Below the pieces are notes generated by a model. The model saw nothing but the letters and a program-made list of their open reading frames with translations, was not told where the DNA came from and did no database searches. This document shows positions 1-10,844 of a stretch of DNA of 64,000 bases, piece after piece (position 1 is the first letter of the stretch; each line of letters starts with the position of its first letter). The position numbers and the translations under genes were made by a program. The DNA is from Podospora pseudoanserina (taxonomy: Eukaryota; Ascomycota; Sordariomycetes; Sordariales; Podosporaceae): the NCBI RefSeq assembly GCF_035222485.1, contig NC_085922.1, forward strand, positions 3,363,001-3,427,000, given 5' to 3'.

Positions 1-158
1 TCTTCAGTCACCACACTCCCCTCCTATCGTCCACTGAAACTTCCCTATAAATATATGATGTTCTCGCTTCTATTTTGGCAGTAGCCGTGTGATTTGCAAC
101 GCTTTCAATCAGCCATCTAATAGATCTACACCTAACGATATCCTTATCGCTCTTCAAG

Positions 159-679
159 ATGGAAGCAAACACTTCATCGGACTTCTCAAGGTGAGATTCA
201 CCTATCCACGACGCCTTACCCAACCGCAATCTTTTCACCGCACAGCATGAATCTTTTTGAATCTTAAAGCAGCCAGGCTTGCTAACCTTTTCTCCCGTAG
301 CCAGTCCAGCAATCCCATCTTGACACCGCGGACAACCTCTGCCACTCACAACACCGACATCTTTGGTAACAACGACAAGCACGAGTCTACAGCTAGTTCG
401 CACAACAATAGCCCGCCAATGCCAACCACAAGTCCAAAGCCCGAGGAGATCCAAACTGAGCCAACTGCAGCACGCAATTCCGACATTCTTGCATCTGCCT
501 TCACCTCTTCAAGCTTCGATGCGGACAGCTCGCTGCATAGCCGTTTCCAAGACGCACCCCACCAGCACCCCAATCCCTATAGCCGCATCGGTTGTTACAC
601 CGTCAAAGCCCAGCAGCTGATTGACAACTTTGACCAGCGGTTCGACCCCGAACCCAACACCATCGATAAACCCGTCTAA
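159..679 (+). CDS. Small hypothetical protein, family member A (2 exons)
   Basis: I do not recognise this protein. Exon 1 is 159-190, the intron is 191-300 (GTGAG donor, CCCGTAG acceptor) and exon 2 is 301-679. The phases match (two bases carried over) and give 136 aa starting MEANTSSDF. The protein is rich in Ser, Thr, Pro and Asn, with no signal peptide or membrane segment. The C-terminal 40 residues contain KAQQLIDNFDQRF, which fits the motif A-x-x-[LA]-[IA]-x-x-F-[DEN]-x-x-F shared with the small proteins at 3485-3916, 5201-5611 and 10539-10844. A very short first exon interrupted near codon 11 is also seen in two of those genes. An in-frame start inside the intron (257) exists but ignores the good splice sites. 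Function unknown. Confidence 0.6.
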
Positions 680-3484
680 TTCCCGTCAATCTCGAGACAG
701 CATCATGTAGTTTGCGCCAACTTCACACCGAACAACTGCCATGAGCGGGAAAGAGGACTCATTTTTTCTTTTCTTTTTCTTTTTTTTTATTCGATTTTGC
801 ATTATGATCATGGTGTTGCTTCTTATCTAATTGAGCTTTGCCGCTCTATTTTTCTCCTTGGTGCATCCGCTTAGATGATGGTCAACACAAGTTGTTTGAC
901 AGGTACCTAGATGTCTGGGTCCAATCCAGAGCCAGCGATATTATGACTTACACAATCTGTTCTTTCCTAGTTTTATAGAGTGGGGACGAATGGCCGGGAT
1001 CGACTGGGGTAGCGAGGGTAGATGAAACTTTGACGGTTATCATTTGCGGGGTATGAATGGCTGGAAGAACACGTGGGGGCCAAGTTTGCACTTCTTTCGG
1101 TGTTTTGCATAGCGGCCGTTGTCGTTCTTGCTCTTGCAGAGAGAGAATTGGCACACCGCTCTTGGGAAGACCACTAGCGACACCGTGTTAAGAATAAGCT
1201 TTCATCCGTACATTTTAGCTTTCAGTTTACAATTTCAGAGTTGGTTTATTGAGGACAAGGTTCGAATCGCTATAATATTTGGTAAATACCTGAGGTTATC
1301 CGTGCTCTTCGGCCTCCCTCAAAATCCTGTGTCGAGAGCTACCCTGGACCAGCAAAGTCAATAGAATGGAAATCTGCACTGTAAGCAGCAGTATTTGCAC
1401 ACATCACCGCGACGTTTACCGATGACTTATTACTCGTGCTGCGATATTATTGTCTCCCATTACTTCTCCGCTATGAAGGCTCTCAGAATACACACCAATA
1501 CCACGCGAAACAGGATAATTACACGACACAATAGCGCTCATCGCGGTACTGCGTAATTACTTCTGTAAGCTTTCAGTCACCTAACTGCCACTTGTCCAAC
1601 ATCTGTCAGGTTGCTCTTGGACACCCGCCAACGTTCATGCATACCAGACTGCCGGTACGTGTCACCCAAATCTGCACCATGCCGCTTTGGGAGGCCTATG
1701 CATGTTCCCGCTCGGTTTTTTCCTTTGGGATTAGCCTGCCCACCGACAATCTGCGCTGGCAGTTGACCGAAAAGGGGTGCACTTGCAGCTTTTTAAGGGA
1801 ACAAGTTTGAATCGGATGAACGCTGATTTAGGCAAGCCCACATGGGATATCTGCAGTCCAAGATTGATAGCGTACAGACTGCGGAGGATGCGACTTGCAT
1901 GGCATGACCGCTTGTTTACTAGCCTGGGCCCTGTCTGCCTGTCAAGTTGAGACTTTTACTACTCCTGGGATACATTCTTGACATCGCAGGTCATCGCTTC
2001 TCCTCTTCCTACATCCCTTTCTACATCCCACCGCAGCGGCATTCGATGCAGCCCGGTCATCGCCAGCTGGATACAGCAAGCGGGCTTGCTATGCCGGATT
2101 CCATCTGCATTATTTGTGGTACGATACGCATAGGATCGAGGTAAATAGACGGGCAGGTATTTGATCATGGGTACATCCTGCAGAGTAAGCAACACAGTCA
2201 GGTACCCTACCGTGACGTCGGGCTACAATTTGGTAATTACATCCCGGACGCTCTAGATACCTACGCTGCTCAAATAGGTCTACACATAACAAAGCCGCAA
2301 GGAGCTGCCGAGTGATTTCGAGGTGCGAGGCGGGACACATGCATGTGCATACTATTTTGTCGAAGTGCAGCCGTTATTGCAGATCATCTCGAACACTCGA
2401 GATCAGATATCCTCTCCGATCAGGAATACTTTCCAGGCTCATGGATTTGATTGGATGAGCACCCATCAAGCGCATGCAGTGAGAGGGTGGGGCCCTGTAG
2501 CTGGTCCGAAAGTTGCCTTGGTGCATGCCCGCCTTCCATTGTGGCCGCTCTCCGGCCTTATCAGCCCTGCTGGTCATGCACCATGAATTAACAGGAAGCT
2601 TTCGTACCATAATACGGGCTCATAACTTAAGCCTTGGAAGCAAGCTGTAGATGTTTGCAACTTAGAGTCCCGTAGTCTCTGTTATCCAGTCAAAGTTGAG
2701 TCGATCGCTATTAATAGGGAGTTGAGATAAATGTAGAAGGTAAACATAAACAATGAACGGGGTAGTGAGTGGATAGATAAGGATGCGGTCATACACCCCC
2801 CCGCCACTCTGCCGGCTGTGGTGATTTTGGTCGCGCGTGCGGGGCAGCTTGCTGCGAAGCCCAGAAGAGGAGGTGTCTTGATTTCGCTCCCGCCACACTC
2901 GTCTCGTGTCTAACCGTGTAGTGTGCTACCTGGTAGCTCAAGACTTTACGAAACTTATTATATGGAAAATTTTGATAACCATTCCCTCTTGCCGAAAACC
3001 AACAAAAACACCTGTGGTCATCTCCCCAGTGAATTTCAATTGATGGTGGTTCAATGAGGTATCTTGAGCACTATGTAGCCATTTCCAAGCCCACGCACGA
3101 TGAATCTTTGGTCACTGTCTACCTACCAGATGGGGGTTCCAGCGCAAGTTGAGCCAAACTGCTGGATCAATCACAACCATCCGAAGTAGCGTAGCCGTGA
3201 TCCATCGCTGCACGCGCGTGCCGGGGGGAGGGGTGGGAGGCGGTCCAACATGCACACCTTATGCATCCGTGCGGCAGTGAGCCCACCTGCGCAAGTAAAC
3301 GTACAACGGTGTCTTGCTAGCTATATATCGATCACCTCCAGCTCTTTTCTAGGTGAGAAAACATCATTCCCTTTTTTCATCCCAAAGTTCCTTTCATCTC
3401 ACGATTCGAAGCTTTTTCCAGAGTCAAGTTTTACTTGCTCGTGTCACATTGTATCCCATCACAGACAGCAGCTCCATATTCACC
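680..3484. other. Intergenic, no supported gene
   Basis: This 2.8 kb stretch holds only short open frames without recognisable content. A T-rich run at about 771-789 follows gene A and may belong to its 3' region. A short sequence resembling a Pol III B box occurs near 1259-1268, but no matching A box or cloverleaf was found. I see no repeat family here. Confidence 0.5.
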
Positions 3485-3916
3485 ATGCCCTCTACCTCCA
3501 ACCCCAATCTTAGCACCTCAGTAACACACAACACCAAAAAGTCAATGTTGGTCGTCATTTTACTTGCCTCGTATCCCACTCTTCCAACATGATTTTAACA
3601 GTTATTTTCTGCTTGTAGCTCTCAATACCCCCAGCCTCTCTCAACCCAGGCACCATCAACCGTCACCCCTTCCGCAATCAAGAAAGTGTCACCCAAGAAG
3701 AAGCGCAACAACGCCATGTTGGAGTACTACCTTGCCGAGTCTCCCAGAGACGGAGCAAACATGTACTGCCGTTGTCACTCTGGCTACCATCCAACATCAA
3801 CCCCGTCGTCGGCGTCGTCCCTTTCTTCGGCTATCACATCCCCCAAGAAAGAGTCGACTGCCTATGCTTCCAAGGCCGCGGATGCTTTTGACACTGAATT
3901 TACCGAGAATCGGTAG
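3485..3916 (+). CDS. Small hypothetical protein, family member B (2 exons)
   Basis: Exon 1 is 3485-3520 (MPSTSNPNLSTS). The intron most likely runs 3521-3634, although an acceptor at 3649 is also in phase. Exon 2 ends with TAG at 3914-3916, giving about 105 aa. The donor (GTAACA) is weak, so the join is less certain than in the relatives. The middle is basic (KKVSPKKKRNN) and has YCRCHSGYH. The C-terminus has YASKAADAFDTEF, which fits the shared family motif. There is no signal peptide. An 89 bp tandem duplication begins 60 bp downstream. Function unknown. Confidence 0.5.
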
Positions 3917-3975
3917 AGAGAGGGATTTTTCTCTTTTTGCGGCACGGTACTGATCATTCTCAGGCGGCGCGGAGC

Positions 3976-4153
3976 GCTCGGGTGACACACCGGAGCAGAC
4001 CCACATTTCCGGCGCGGAATTCATGGTCAGTCATGTGGAACTCGGAGGCTGTTGGCGGAGCAAAGCTCGGGTAACACACCGGAGCAGACCCACATTTCCG
4101 GCGCGGAATTCATGGTCAGTCATGCGGAGCTCGGAGGCTGTTGGCGGCGCGAA
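3976..4153. repeat. 89 bp direct tandem duplication, two copies
   Basis: Two adjacent units start at 3976 and 4065, each opening with GCTCGGGT and containing CCGGCGCGGAATTCATGG. They differ at only a handful of positions. No open frame clearly spans both units, and no terminal inverted repeat was seen. A recent local duplication is the simplest reading. Confidence 0.9.
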
Positions 4154-5200
4154 ATATGTGATGAAATTGATGATTGGCTGAAGCTACGACGAAAAAAAAT
4201 TTGGATCTTTGTTTCTTCTCGGTCCGTTGCAACGGTTGATCGGCGTTTTATGTGGGTAGCTAGCAGGCTGGATGGACCAGTTTCTCAACTTGAATAATGT
4301 TTGTACAATACTCTTATTTTTTTTTAAAAAAAAACTCATGCTCCCGTCACTGTAATCTAGTAGTCTTAACTCCTGCTGTTCAAGACATCCATTGTACCTA
4401 GTTCGTCCTTTTGGTATAAGCAAGTCTAGCGATACCTCGGTGCGACCCGCACTTACAGATAGTCTATTGGTGAGAAAGCAATACCTAATATCGAACAGAA
4501 CAAGGCTGTCTCATGCAGGAATTGGTAGATGGATAAATATCCCCCATACATATAGTGTACCGTCTCGTACCCCGAAGACAATCGGCAATTAGTTATATAA
4601 TTTCTCCTTGATCGGTGCAACTAGTAGAGCAGGTGCGACTTGATACTATGCTTGTCGGTAACATTGCATGCATAGGCCACGCTCGTCACTATTCCGCAAT
4701 TGCTGTTGTGCTACCAACCATCGTTATGGACTTAAGCCTGCCCCCGGAGCTTTGTCCCCCACTCTGCTTGCAGATAGAATGGCGCTGTAACTAAACGATC
4801 AGGACGGAATCTTATAGGTACCAGTGGTATATCATTTCGTAATGGGTAAGTAAGCGCCGAGGACCCGATTGTTTCATGGCCAGCCGGATCTGCGAGTGCG
4901 TAGCTTGCTTAGCTGGGCCGCCGTCTTGCATGTATCGACAATGTGGGCAGCGTGTGCCAAGATTTTTTTGCTGGCTTCCCGTGACAGTGGTAAATGGGAC
5001 TCCACCTTCTGTCAGTTCCTGACCATATCTTCACATCCTCCTACACCGTTAAGGATCCTCGTAGAACCGTCTCTATTTATTTTGTGCCGACGACTGGATA
5101 GTTGTCCCAGAGCACCCCCCTTTGTCGCTTTCATTCACCTACACGACTGCAAACTCACCTTCCTGACTCTGCTCTATCTCAGTGGAACCATTCCCAAAAG
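4154..5200. other. Intergenic, no supported gene
   Basis: AT-rich sequence with a T-run then A-run at 4317-4333 and no coding evidence. The last 100 bp upstream of 5201 are pyrimidine-rich, as is common in fungal promoters. Nothing else is seen. Confidence 0.5.
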
Positions 5201-5611
5201 ATGTCTACCCCTTCAACATCTTCCTCCTCGAAACTTCGGTATGTTTTGTTTCCGTTCGAGCTCCCAATGTCAAGTTGTGTGATCTAATAAATTTTCTTAT
5301 TTATCAGCATCGAGGTGAGCAGTCCAACTCTATCCAGCGCAACCCTTGGTCGCTCCCAACTCCAAAGCTCCAACAGCCTCAGCAGCACGACTACTTTCAG
5401 CATCACCGCAACAAGCACCACCACATCATTGCACCAACTCGAGGGCTTCATTGAGCAAGACATGTTCGACGATGGCACTATTCATAGTAGAGTGCCGGAA
5501 CATGAAGTCCATTTCGATGAAGACTCGTGCGTCCCTTTCTACGAAGCACGCGCACACGCTGCCATCGCGCAGTTCGAGATTGCTTTTGCAGGCGGTGATG
5601 AAGAGCGCTGA
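5201..5611 (+). CDS. Small hypothetical protein, family member C (2 exons)
   Basis: Exon 1 is 5201-5238 (MSTPSTSSSSKL), the intron is 5239-5307 with a canonical GTATGT donor and TTATCAG acceptor, and exon 2 is 5308-5611. Two bases are carried across the junction and the frame is continuous, giving 113 aa. The first half is almost entirely Ser, Thr and Leu. The second half is acidic and contains RAHAAIAQFEIAF, the best match to the family motif, then GGDEER. This is the clearest gene model of the family. No signal peptide or membrane segment is present. Function unknown. Confidence 0.65.
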
Positions 5612-6725
5612 AGGGAGATTGGGCTGGGCGTGCAAAGTGTGTCCGGTTTCGCAGCTTCAACTCCCATGATCCAGCCAATCAACTCGATGCAACAGGGGAG
5701 GGGTGGCTACCTGTTTTGGGGGTGGTGTGCCAACAACTTCTATTCCGCACCCCGCCGCCGGGCGGCCCCTGCCCTGCCTGCCTGGTACTTCTTTTCATCT
5801 TCCAGCAAAAGCGAAAATTGTCGCTGGAGATGTGTGAAAGCCATCTTTTCCCACCAGCTCCTCGACATAGCCATCGACAAACAACACCACCCCCATTCTC
5901 CCATCCAACAGCTACATCTATATAATTTCTCTCATTTCTACTCTCATCACTTATAAACGGAAAAAAATTTGGAAAAAAAATTTAAAAAAAAAAAAGAAAT
6001 TTGAAAAAAAAAAAAAAACATCACATCCTGTTTGATTCCCTCCTACTCTTCTTATTTTAATTTTTCCTGCAGCACTTGGCTTCCGAAAAAAAAAAAAAAA
6101 CACAAAAAAGGCACTATATGGTGTCTGCGCTTGGTGCAAGCTTCACGGGCGAGCGAGCTGACGTCAAAAGTGGATACGAATGGTTTCAGTTTCTTGTCAG
6201 GGATCTCCTTTCTCCAGTTTAAACTTTTTGGATTGTGATTTTAGGGATAGCACGAGGAGAAAGAGGCGGTTCATCAATGGCACACGACAACAAATGCAAA
6301 CAGGCACAACGCATATGATGACATGGCGGGGGTGTAATTGGTTAGAGGGGTGTGGACTTGGTTTCTGTTGATTTATAGCAGATGGGTGGGTAGATAGAAT
6401 ATCTTTTTGTGGAGCCAATTATATCCCGCTTTCTCCCACCACAAAGCACGGATAGGTTAGATGCATGTGCACGGTACCTACCTTCAGTCTTTACGCATGT
6501 CGAAATTTGAGTTTGCACAGGAGTTAGTTAGTCGGTTCCATTCGACTGTGAGATCATCATTCTAAGGAGCACAAACACGCAAAGTTGTGAGCAAAGTATT
6601 ATTTATATATTACGTTAGACTCTAGACAACAAAGTCACCTACCTGGGCCGATATCAAACTTACCGTATGCATAACTGAAATCCAAGCACTTACCTTGAAA
6701 CCTACGATCAGCAAGTTCCTTTCCT
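5612..6725. other. Intergenic with A/T homopolymers
   Basis: Contains several poly-A runs between 5963 and 6102, and no convincing open frame. It separates member C from the region 3' of the F-box gene on the opposite strand. Confidence 0.5.
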
Positions 6726-7052
6726 CTACTCCAAGATATTCCGACCGTACTCATCTGGCGCCGTCAGCATAGTGAGAATGAGGTCATGATTACCGGCAGC
6801 CCTGGCCTCGATGAGCTTGTCCAACGCGGTTCTCATGTGAATGACAGACTGTTGGCATATATCATACCCATCCCATTGTTCCAGAAAGAAATGCAGCCCG
6901 AAAATAGTTTCAACCGTACGCAATCCGTTGATCCTGTCCCAAAATGGGACCAGGCTATCCCGAGCCAAGCGCTTGCGCAATGACAGGGTGTGAATGTGTT
7001 TGAACTCGATTCTGTCTTTGAGATTGATAGTGGGAGAGGGTCCCAGAGCATT
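6726..7052 (-). pseudogene. Open frame continuing past the F-box stop codon
   Basis: After the TAG at 7053-7055 the same minus-strand frame stays open for 108 more codons to a stop at 6726-6728. The content is coding-like, including FWDRINGLRTVETIFGL, then a Leu/Ala-rich helix and a hydrophilic end. No intron with matching phase removes the TAG. I read this as the former C-terminus of the F-box protein cut off by a nonsense mutation. Programmed readthrough or an unlinked exon are less likely alternatives. Confidence 0.45.
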
Positions 7053-8416
7053 CTAGTCTAGAACCCGCCTGAGCTCATCGCTATCTGAATCATCATGGAG
7101 CGTGACCAGCTCGTTCCATGTCTCCTCTAGGTCTGTTTTCGCCATTACTTTGCGTATCAGGCCCAAGTTTTGCTCCCACCCTTCTGCAAGGTGGTCAAGT
7201 TGCGGGTAAATTTCCGTGTCGATAATCTTCTCGGCTGGTTGGTACAATCTTGCTGCCGTTGCAGTTTTGCCGTGGGCCTTGACGTGACAGTAATGACACA
7301 AAGGTGACCCTTGGTGGTCCAGCCTGAGCTGGCTGAAATGGCGAAGTGGCCACAACACAGTCATTCCAAATGCGACAGTTGGTTGCCATTTTTCACAGCT
7401 TGAACATCTGACCCGCAGTGGAAGCTGTTGAGGTTCAGCTGCAGATTCCGCGTCTTCAGATTCCGCGTCTTCAGGTTCCGCGTCTTCAGAATCCGTCTTC
7501 AGGATATCAGGATGCAGCGGCTCATCAACGAAGTGCCACTCTTGCATGGAGCACAAATGAGCCGGTATCCGCTTCAAGTTGGGTGGTACCAATACTTTTG
7601 GCAAGAGACCGGGGAACAGCCTGTTGAAGTCCAACCCCTAACCCACGTCCTTTCGGGAGAAAATGATTGGGGCATCGGTGTTACCACAAAAAGCTGATGG
7701 GCAGGGCGGTCACGGTAGAGGTTGCGCTGGAACTTACACTCCACGCACCTCCGTTCGTGACGAGCCTTGCCGACGATGTGAGGGTTTGTCTCTTCAATGC
7801 AGTTTTCGTGCTTCCTGCGAACTTCCTCTACATCTTCGTCATCATTCAGTTCCCTGTTCACTGCTTTGATCCAGTGGAAGGACGTCTGATACTGCTGCCG
7901 GTACTGCTCGGTGGGTTCTCTGTCTTGCTCCGCTCGCCTCTGAATCGATGAGAGCCTGCTCTCTGTTGTAGTTGCAAGTTTCCAATCTGTGAGGGCCATC
8001 TTTTGCACTTCGGAACTTCTCATCCAAGGTTTCCTTGTGGCTGTGTTGAACAACTCACTGTCATCAAACATGGCATTCGAGAGAAGTTTCATGCAACCGA
8101 AACAAGCGTACCAGCTGCTAGCCCACCAGTCCCGGCCACGGTTTGTCATCTGTGGTATGGTCTCGTGTAAAAGATAAAATTTCGGGTGCCGAAATGGGTA
8201 GCCTGGGTAGTCGTCCAGCTCCGGGCCACCATTCTTGGGAAGAAGTTCGAGAGCGAGTAGGCGCTGTTGAAAGTCATGTTCAATAGGGTTGATAAAGTCG
8301 CGAAGGCCCTTGGAGGTTTGAGAAAGGGCGATGAGAGAAACGGGATCGAGGCAGGAAATAATGTCGATGAGAATATCCACTGGGAGGGAGATTAAGACGT
8401 CCTGAGCAGAAGCCAT
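7053..8416 (-). CDS. F-box protein with Cys-pair motifs, probably truncated (2 exons)
   Basis: F-box proteins recruit substrates to SCF ubiquitin ligases through Skp1. The start at 8416 (MASAQDVL) has a good context and puts the F-box (ISLPVDILIDIISCLDPVSL) at residues 8-45. Exon 1 is 8416-7685, a short 47 bp intron spans 7684-7638 (GTAACA donor, GGTTAG acceptor), and exon 2 is 7637-7053, giving 438 aa. Paired cysteines occur as RRCVECKFQ before the intron and as RCSSCEKW and LCHYCHVKAHG after it, which suggests a metal-binding or disulfide module typical of a large fungal F-box family. An acidic stretch of (S/P)EDAE repeats in exon 2 comes from a 15 bp minisatellite. The frame stays open beyond the TAG, so the protein is probably shortened. 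Confidence 0.7.
7444..7500. repeat. 15 bp coding minisatellite (about 3.5 copies)
   Basis: The unit GATTCCGCGTCTTCA is present twice exactly, once with one change, and once partially. On the minus strand it encodes a five-residue acidic repeat in the F-box protein. Because the unit is a multiple of three, copy-number change would keep the frame. Confidence 0.9.
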
Positions 8417-10538
8417 GGTGGAAAAGTTCGATAGTATGTTGTAGCTGTGTACTGATTTCGGTGTTGAGGCGTACTGAAAAAAATGATGATTCGAAAAGAA
8501 ACCGTATGAGAGGGGTATGCGCTGGTCTTTTATACGAGACATTGCCATGATACTCCGGCGGCCAAATTCAATGTTTGATCGGAAGCACAATAGGCATTGT
8601 CTATGCAAGCCAAGTGGAAGGCCACAAAGAAGGATAATTCGCCCCGGTAATAAAACAAAGAAATTCATCTTCGCCTGCTTTGCGGGCCAAGTCGCAAGGG
8701 GCGCCAAAAAAAGGGCTCCATTTCCCCGTTGCGCGTCGTCGACTTGGAAACAGTGAGGGTCTGGGAGATCGTGCAACAAATATGAACACTGTTCTGAGGA
8801 CATGACCAGGCAGACAAGCATGCCCACTTTCATTGTGCTGCCTCCAACAGAACATACGAGAGTTGGATTGATATTGTCAAGTAGGAGGGGAACAGCGGTT
8901 TTTGCTGATGATCGGCATGGGCGACTGCGGATAGTCTGATAGCGTCGTAGTCTAAGCGAGGGTGAGGTCGCATGAGAGGGACAGGAAGTCGCCCATGAAT
9001 CGAGTTCATGCGGTCGATATCGGGGAACGCGCAGGGCCGAGAGTTGGCAGTGCTCGAAATTGAAACCAGCCGAGGCCGAGGAAAACGCTTGTCAAACTCA
9101 AGCGTGATGTCAGATTGCGCTGTAGAAAGGATACAGCTTTTGCCTTGCAGCCAATCAGGTAATGCTGGGGAGTTCGTCCAGTTTCGCGGGGTCGAGGGTC
9201 TATTTCCACAGTACTTTAACCCATCGCAGTTTTGTCTGGTATGTACAACGCTGGACCGATGGTATGTCGCGTAACAGGAGAGTGAGCGTGGACTTCATGT
9301 CTCCACATGCGCGCGGGCATTGCATATTTGGAAGCCAGTCGAGAGGCGGCTTGCAGTGGCGATGATGAGGAGATGTCTGAGAAGCTCGACTGAAAGGACC
9401 GAAACGGCATTTCTGGGACGTGGAAAAGCGTATTCGCGAGCCCATCGCGCCGGCGAGCCTGGCGTCAGCCCAGTATTGTCCCATTCAGTCATCGCTCGTT
9501 CCCGTGCTGTTGTGGCCGTGATGCAGTCCTTTCATGAGCTCAATCGTTTCCACGAGGTTCTGTGAAGCTGAACCTATCGGCAGGATGTACGGAGTCGCAT
9601 TGGCAGGGTGAAAGCATTGTCGTCCTCGAGAAGTCGAGGATGGGAAGATGGTTGGAACTGACGCCAAAGGCCGCTGGGATTGTCATGTTGATTCAGACAT
9701 CTGCAGAATGTCGAAATCGGAGGCGACGTCGATGGAGAGGTTTCAAGAGAATTTCTAGGAATGCATTGCGCTCAAAATCTTTAAATTGGCAGGTTTGATG
9801 TTCAGAGGCTGCAGCCGTGTGTTGATGTATGGCAAAAAAGGGTGTTGATTAGAAGCGCGCGGTCGAAGGTGGTGTCCATAGTTGGTCAGAGTCAAAAAAA
9901 CCCACCAGTGAAGAGAGGAGTCCCCTTACCTCTGTCCGCCAAGTATTGCGGCTCTGCTTGATCATGGCGGACCATTTGCGAACCACGTTGCAAACCACAA
10001 GGCACCCAACAACCTCACCTCTCGCCGCTTTTTAGGGGCAGTTGAGGGTTAGGGTTATCTGCTGCGTAAGTGTAAGCATCTCACTTTCTCACAACCATAC
10101 AACTTGCCATGGATGGCAAGGGTCTTGCTGCGCGGGCGCGCGCACGTTTAGATCCGCTCGACCAGTCTTTCAAATAAGAAGCATTCCCTCGATCTCCTAT
10201 ATCACGGTAGCCATATCCTTCCATTCTGTTCAAGTTGAGCACTTACAGGTTTTTTGGAAGTCGTTCAAGATTCCCGAGCTGTTTTAGCAACCTTCTTCCA
10301 TTCTTATCCAAGTAGATTGTGCTCTCCCTTCTAACTTCTCCAGCTCACTTCGTCGGTTGACCCGGATCTTTCCAGCCCCAACCATCAATCGCTCTCCGCC
10401 CCACGATGCAGCATCTTCTACCTGACAACAACCCTCCACCCGTGGAAGGGCAAATGTAGGTTGCAATTTTTCCCATTGTCCTTCTTTCCCCATCATACCC
10501 CAGTGGGCTGCTTTTCTCTCGGGTCCATAAATACTACC
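8417..10538. other. Intergenic between F-box gene and member D
   Basis: No gene is supported. Short open frames occur on both strands but lack domains, composition bias or splice support. The site GGGTTAGGGTTAT lies at 10046-10058, about 480 bp before the member D start. The 250 bp before 10539 are pyrimidine-rich. Confidence 0.5.
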
Positions 10539-10844
10539 ATGTCTTTGTTTGTGTTCTTTCCTTGTCATTCAGATGCCAATCACTTGATATCCGTCCGATC
10601 TTTCCGCGACCACTCACACATTTCAAGACCTCCACGCACGGACCAAGCCCCTTCCCCACAAGCTATGACCTTCATCTCGGATTGCCTCAACACCTTCCTC
10701 CAGCAAAGCGACCTCGCCGATCCAATTGCGTACGGCAGATTGGTTGGTTCCAATGCAGACCTAAAGACCCGCACCCGAATCCACCTCCAAAAGGCAAATG
10801 AAGCTATACAGACTTTTAATGCTTCATTTGCCGCCGGCAATTGA
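10539..10844 (+). CDS. Small hypothetical protein, family member D
   Basis: The open frame from ATG 10539 encodes 101 aa. A convincing acceptor (TTGTCATTCAG, ending at 10572) lies just after this ATG, so the true first exon may lie upstream as in the relatives, but I could not find a donor in the right phase. The C-terminal half (from MTFISDCLNTFLQQ) is coding-like and ends KANEAIQTFNASFAAGN, which fits the family motif. No signal peptide or membrane segment is seen. Function unknown and the start is uncertain. Confidence 0.5.
   Translation: MSLFVFFPCHSDANHLISVRSFRDHSHISRPPRTDQAPSPQAMTFISDCLNTFLQQSDLADPIAYGRLVGSNADLKTRTRIHLQKANEAIQTFNASFAAGN

Noticed and set aside
1250-1275. B-box-like GGTTCGAATC as evidence of a tRNA
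   Set aside because: No A box, acceptor pairing or T-stem could be found.
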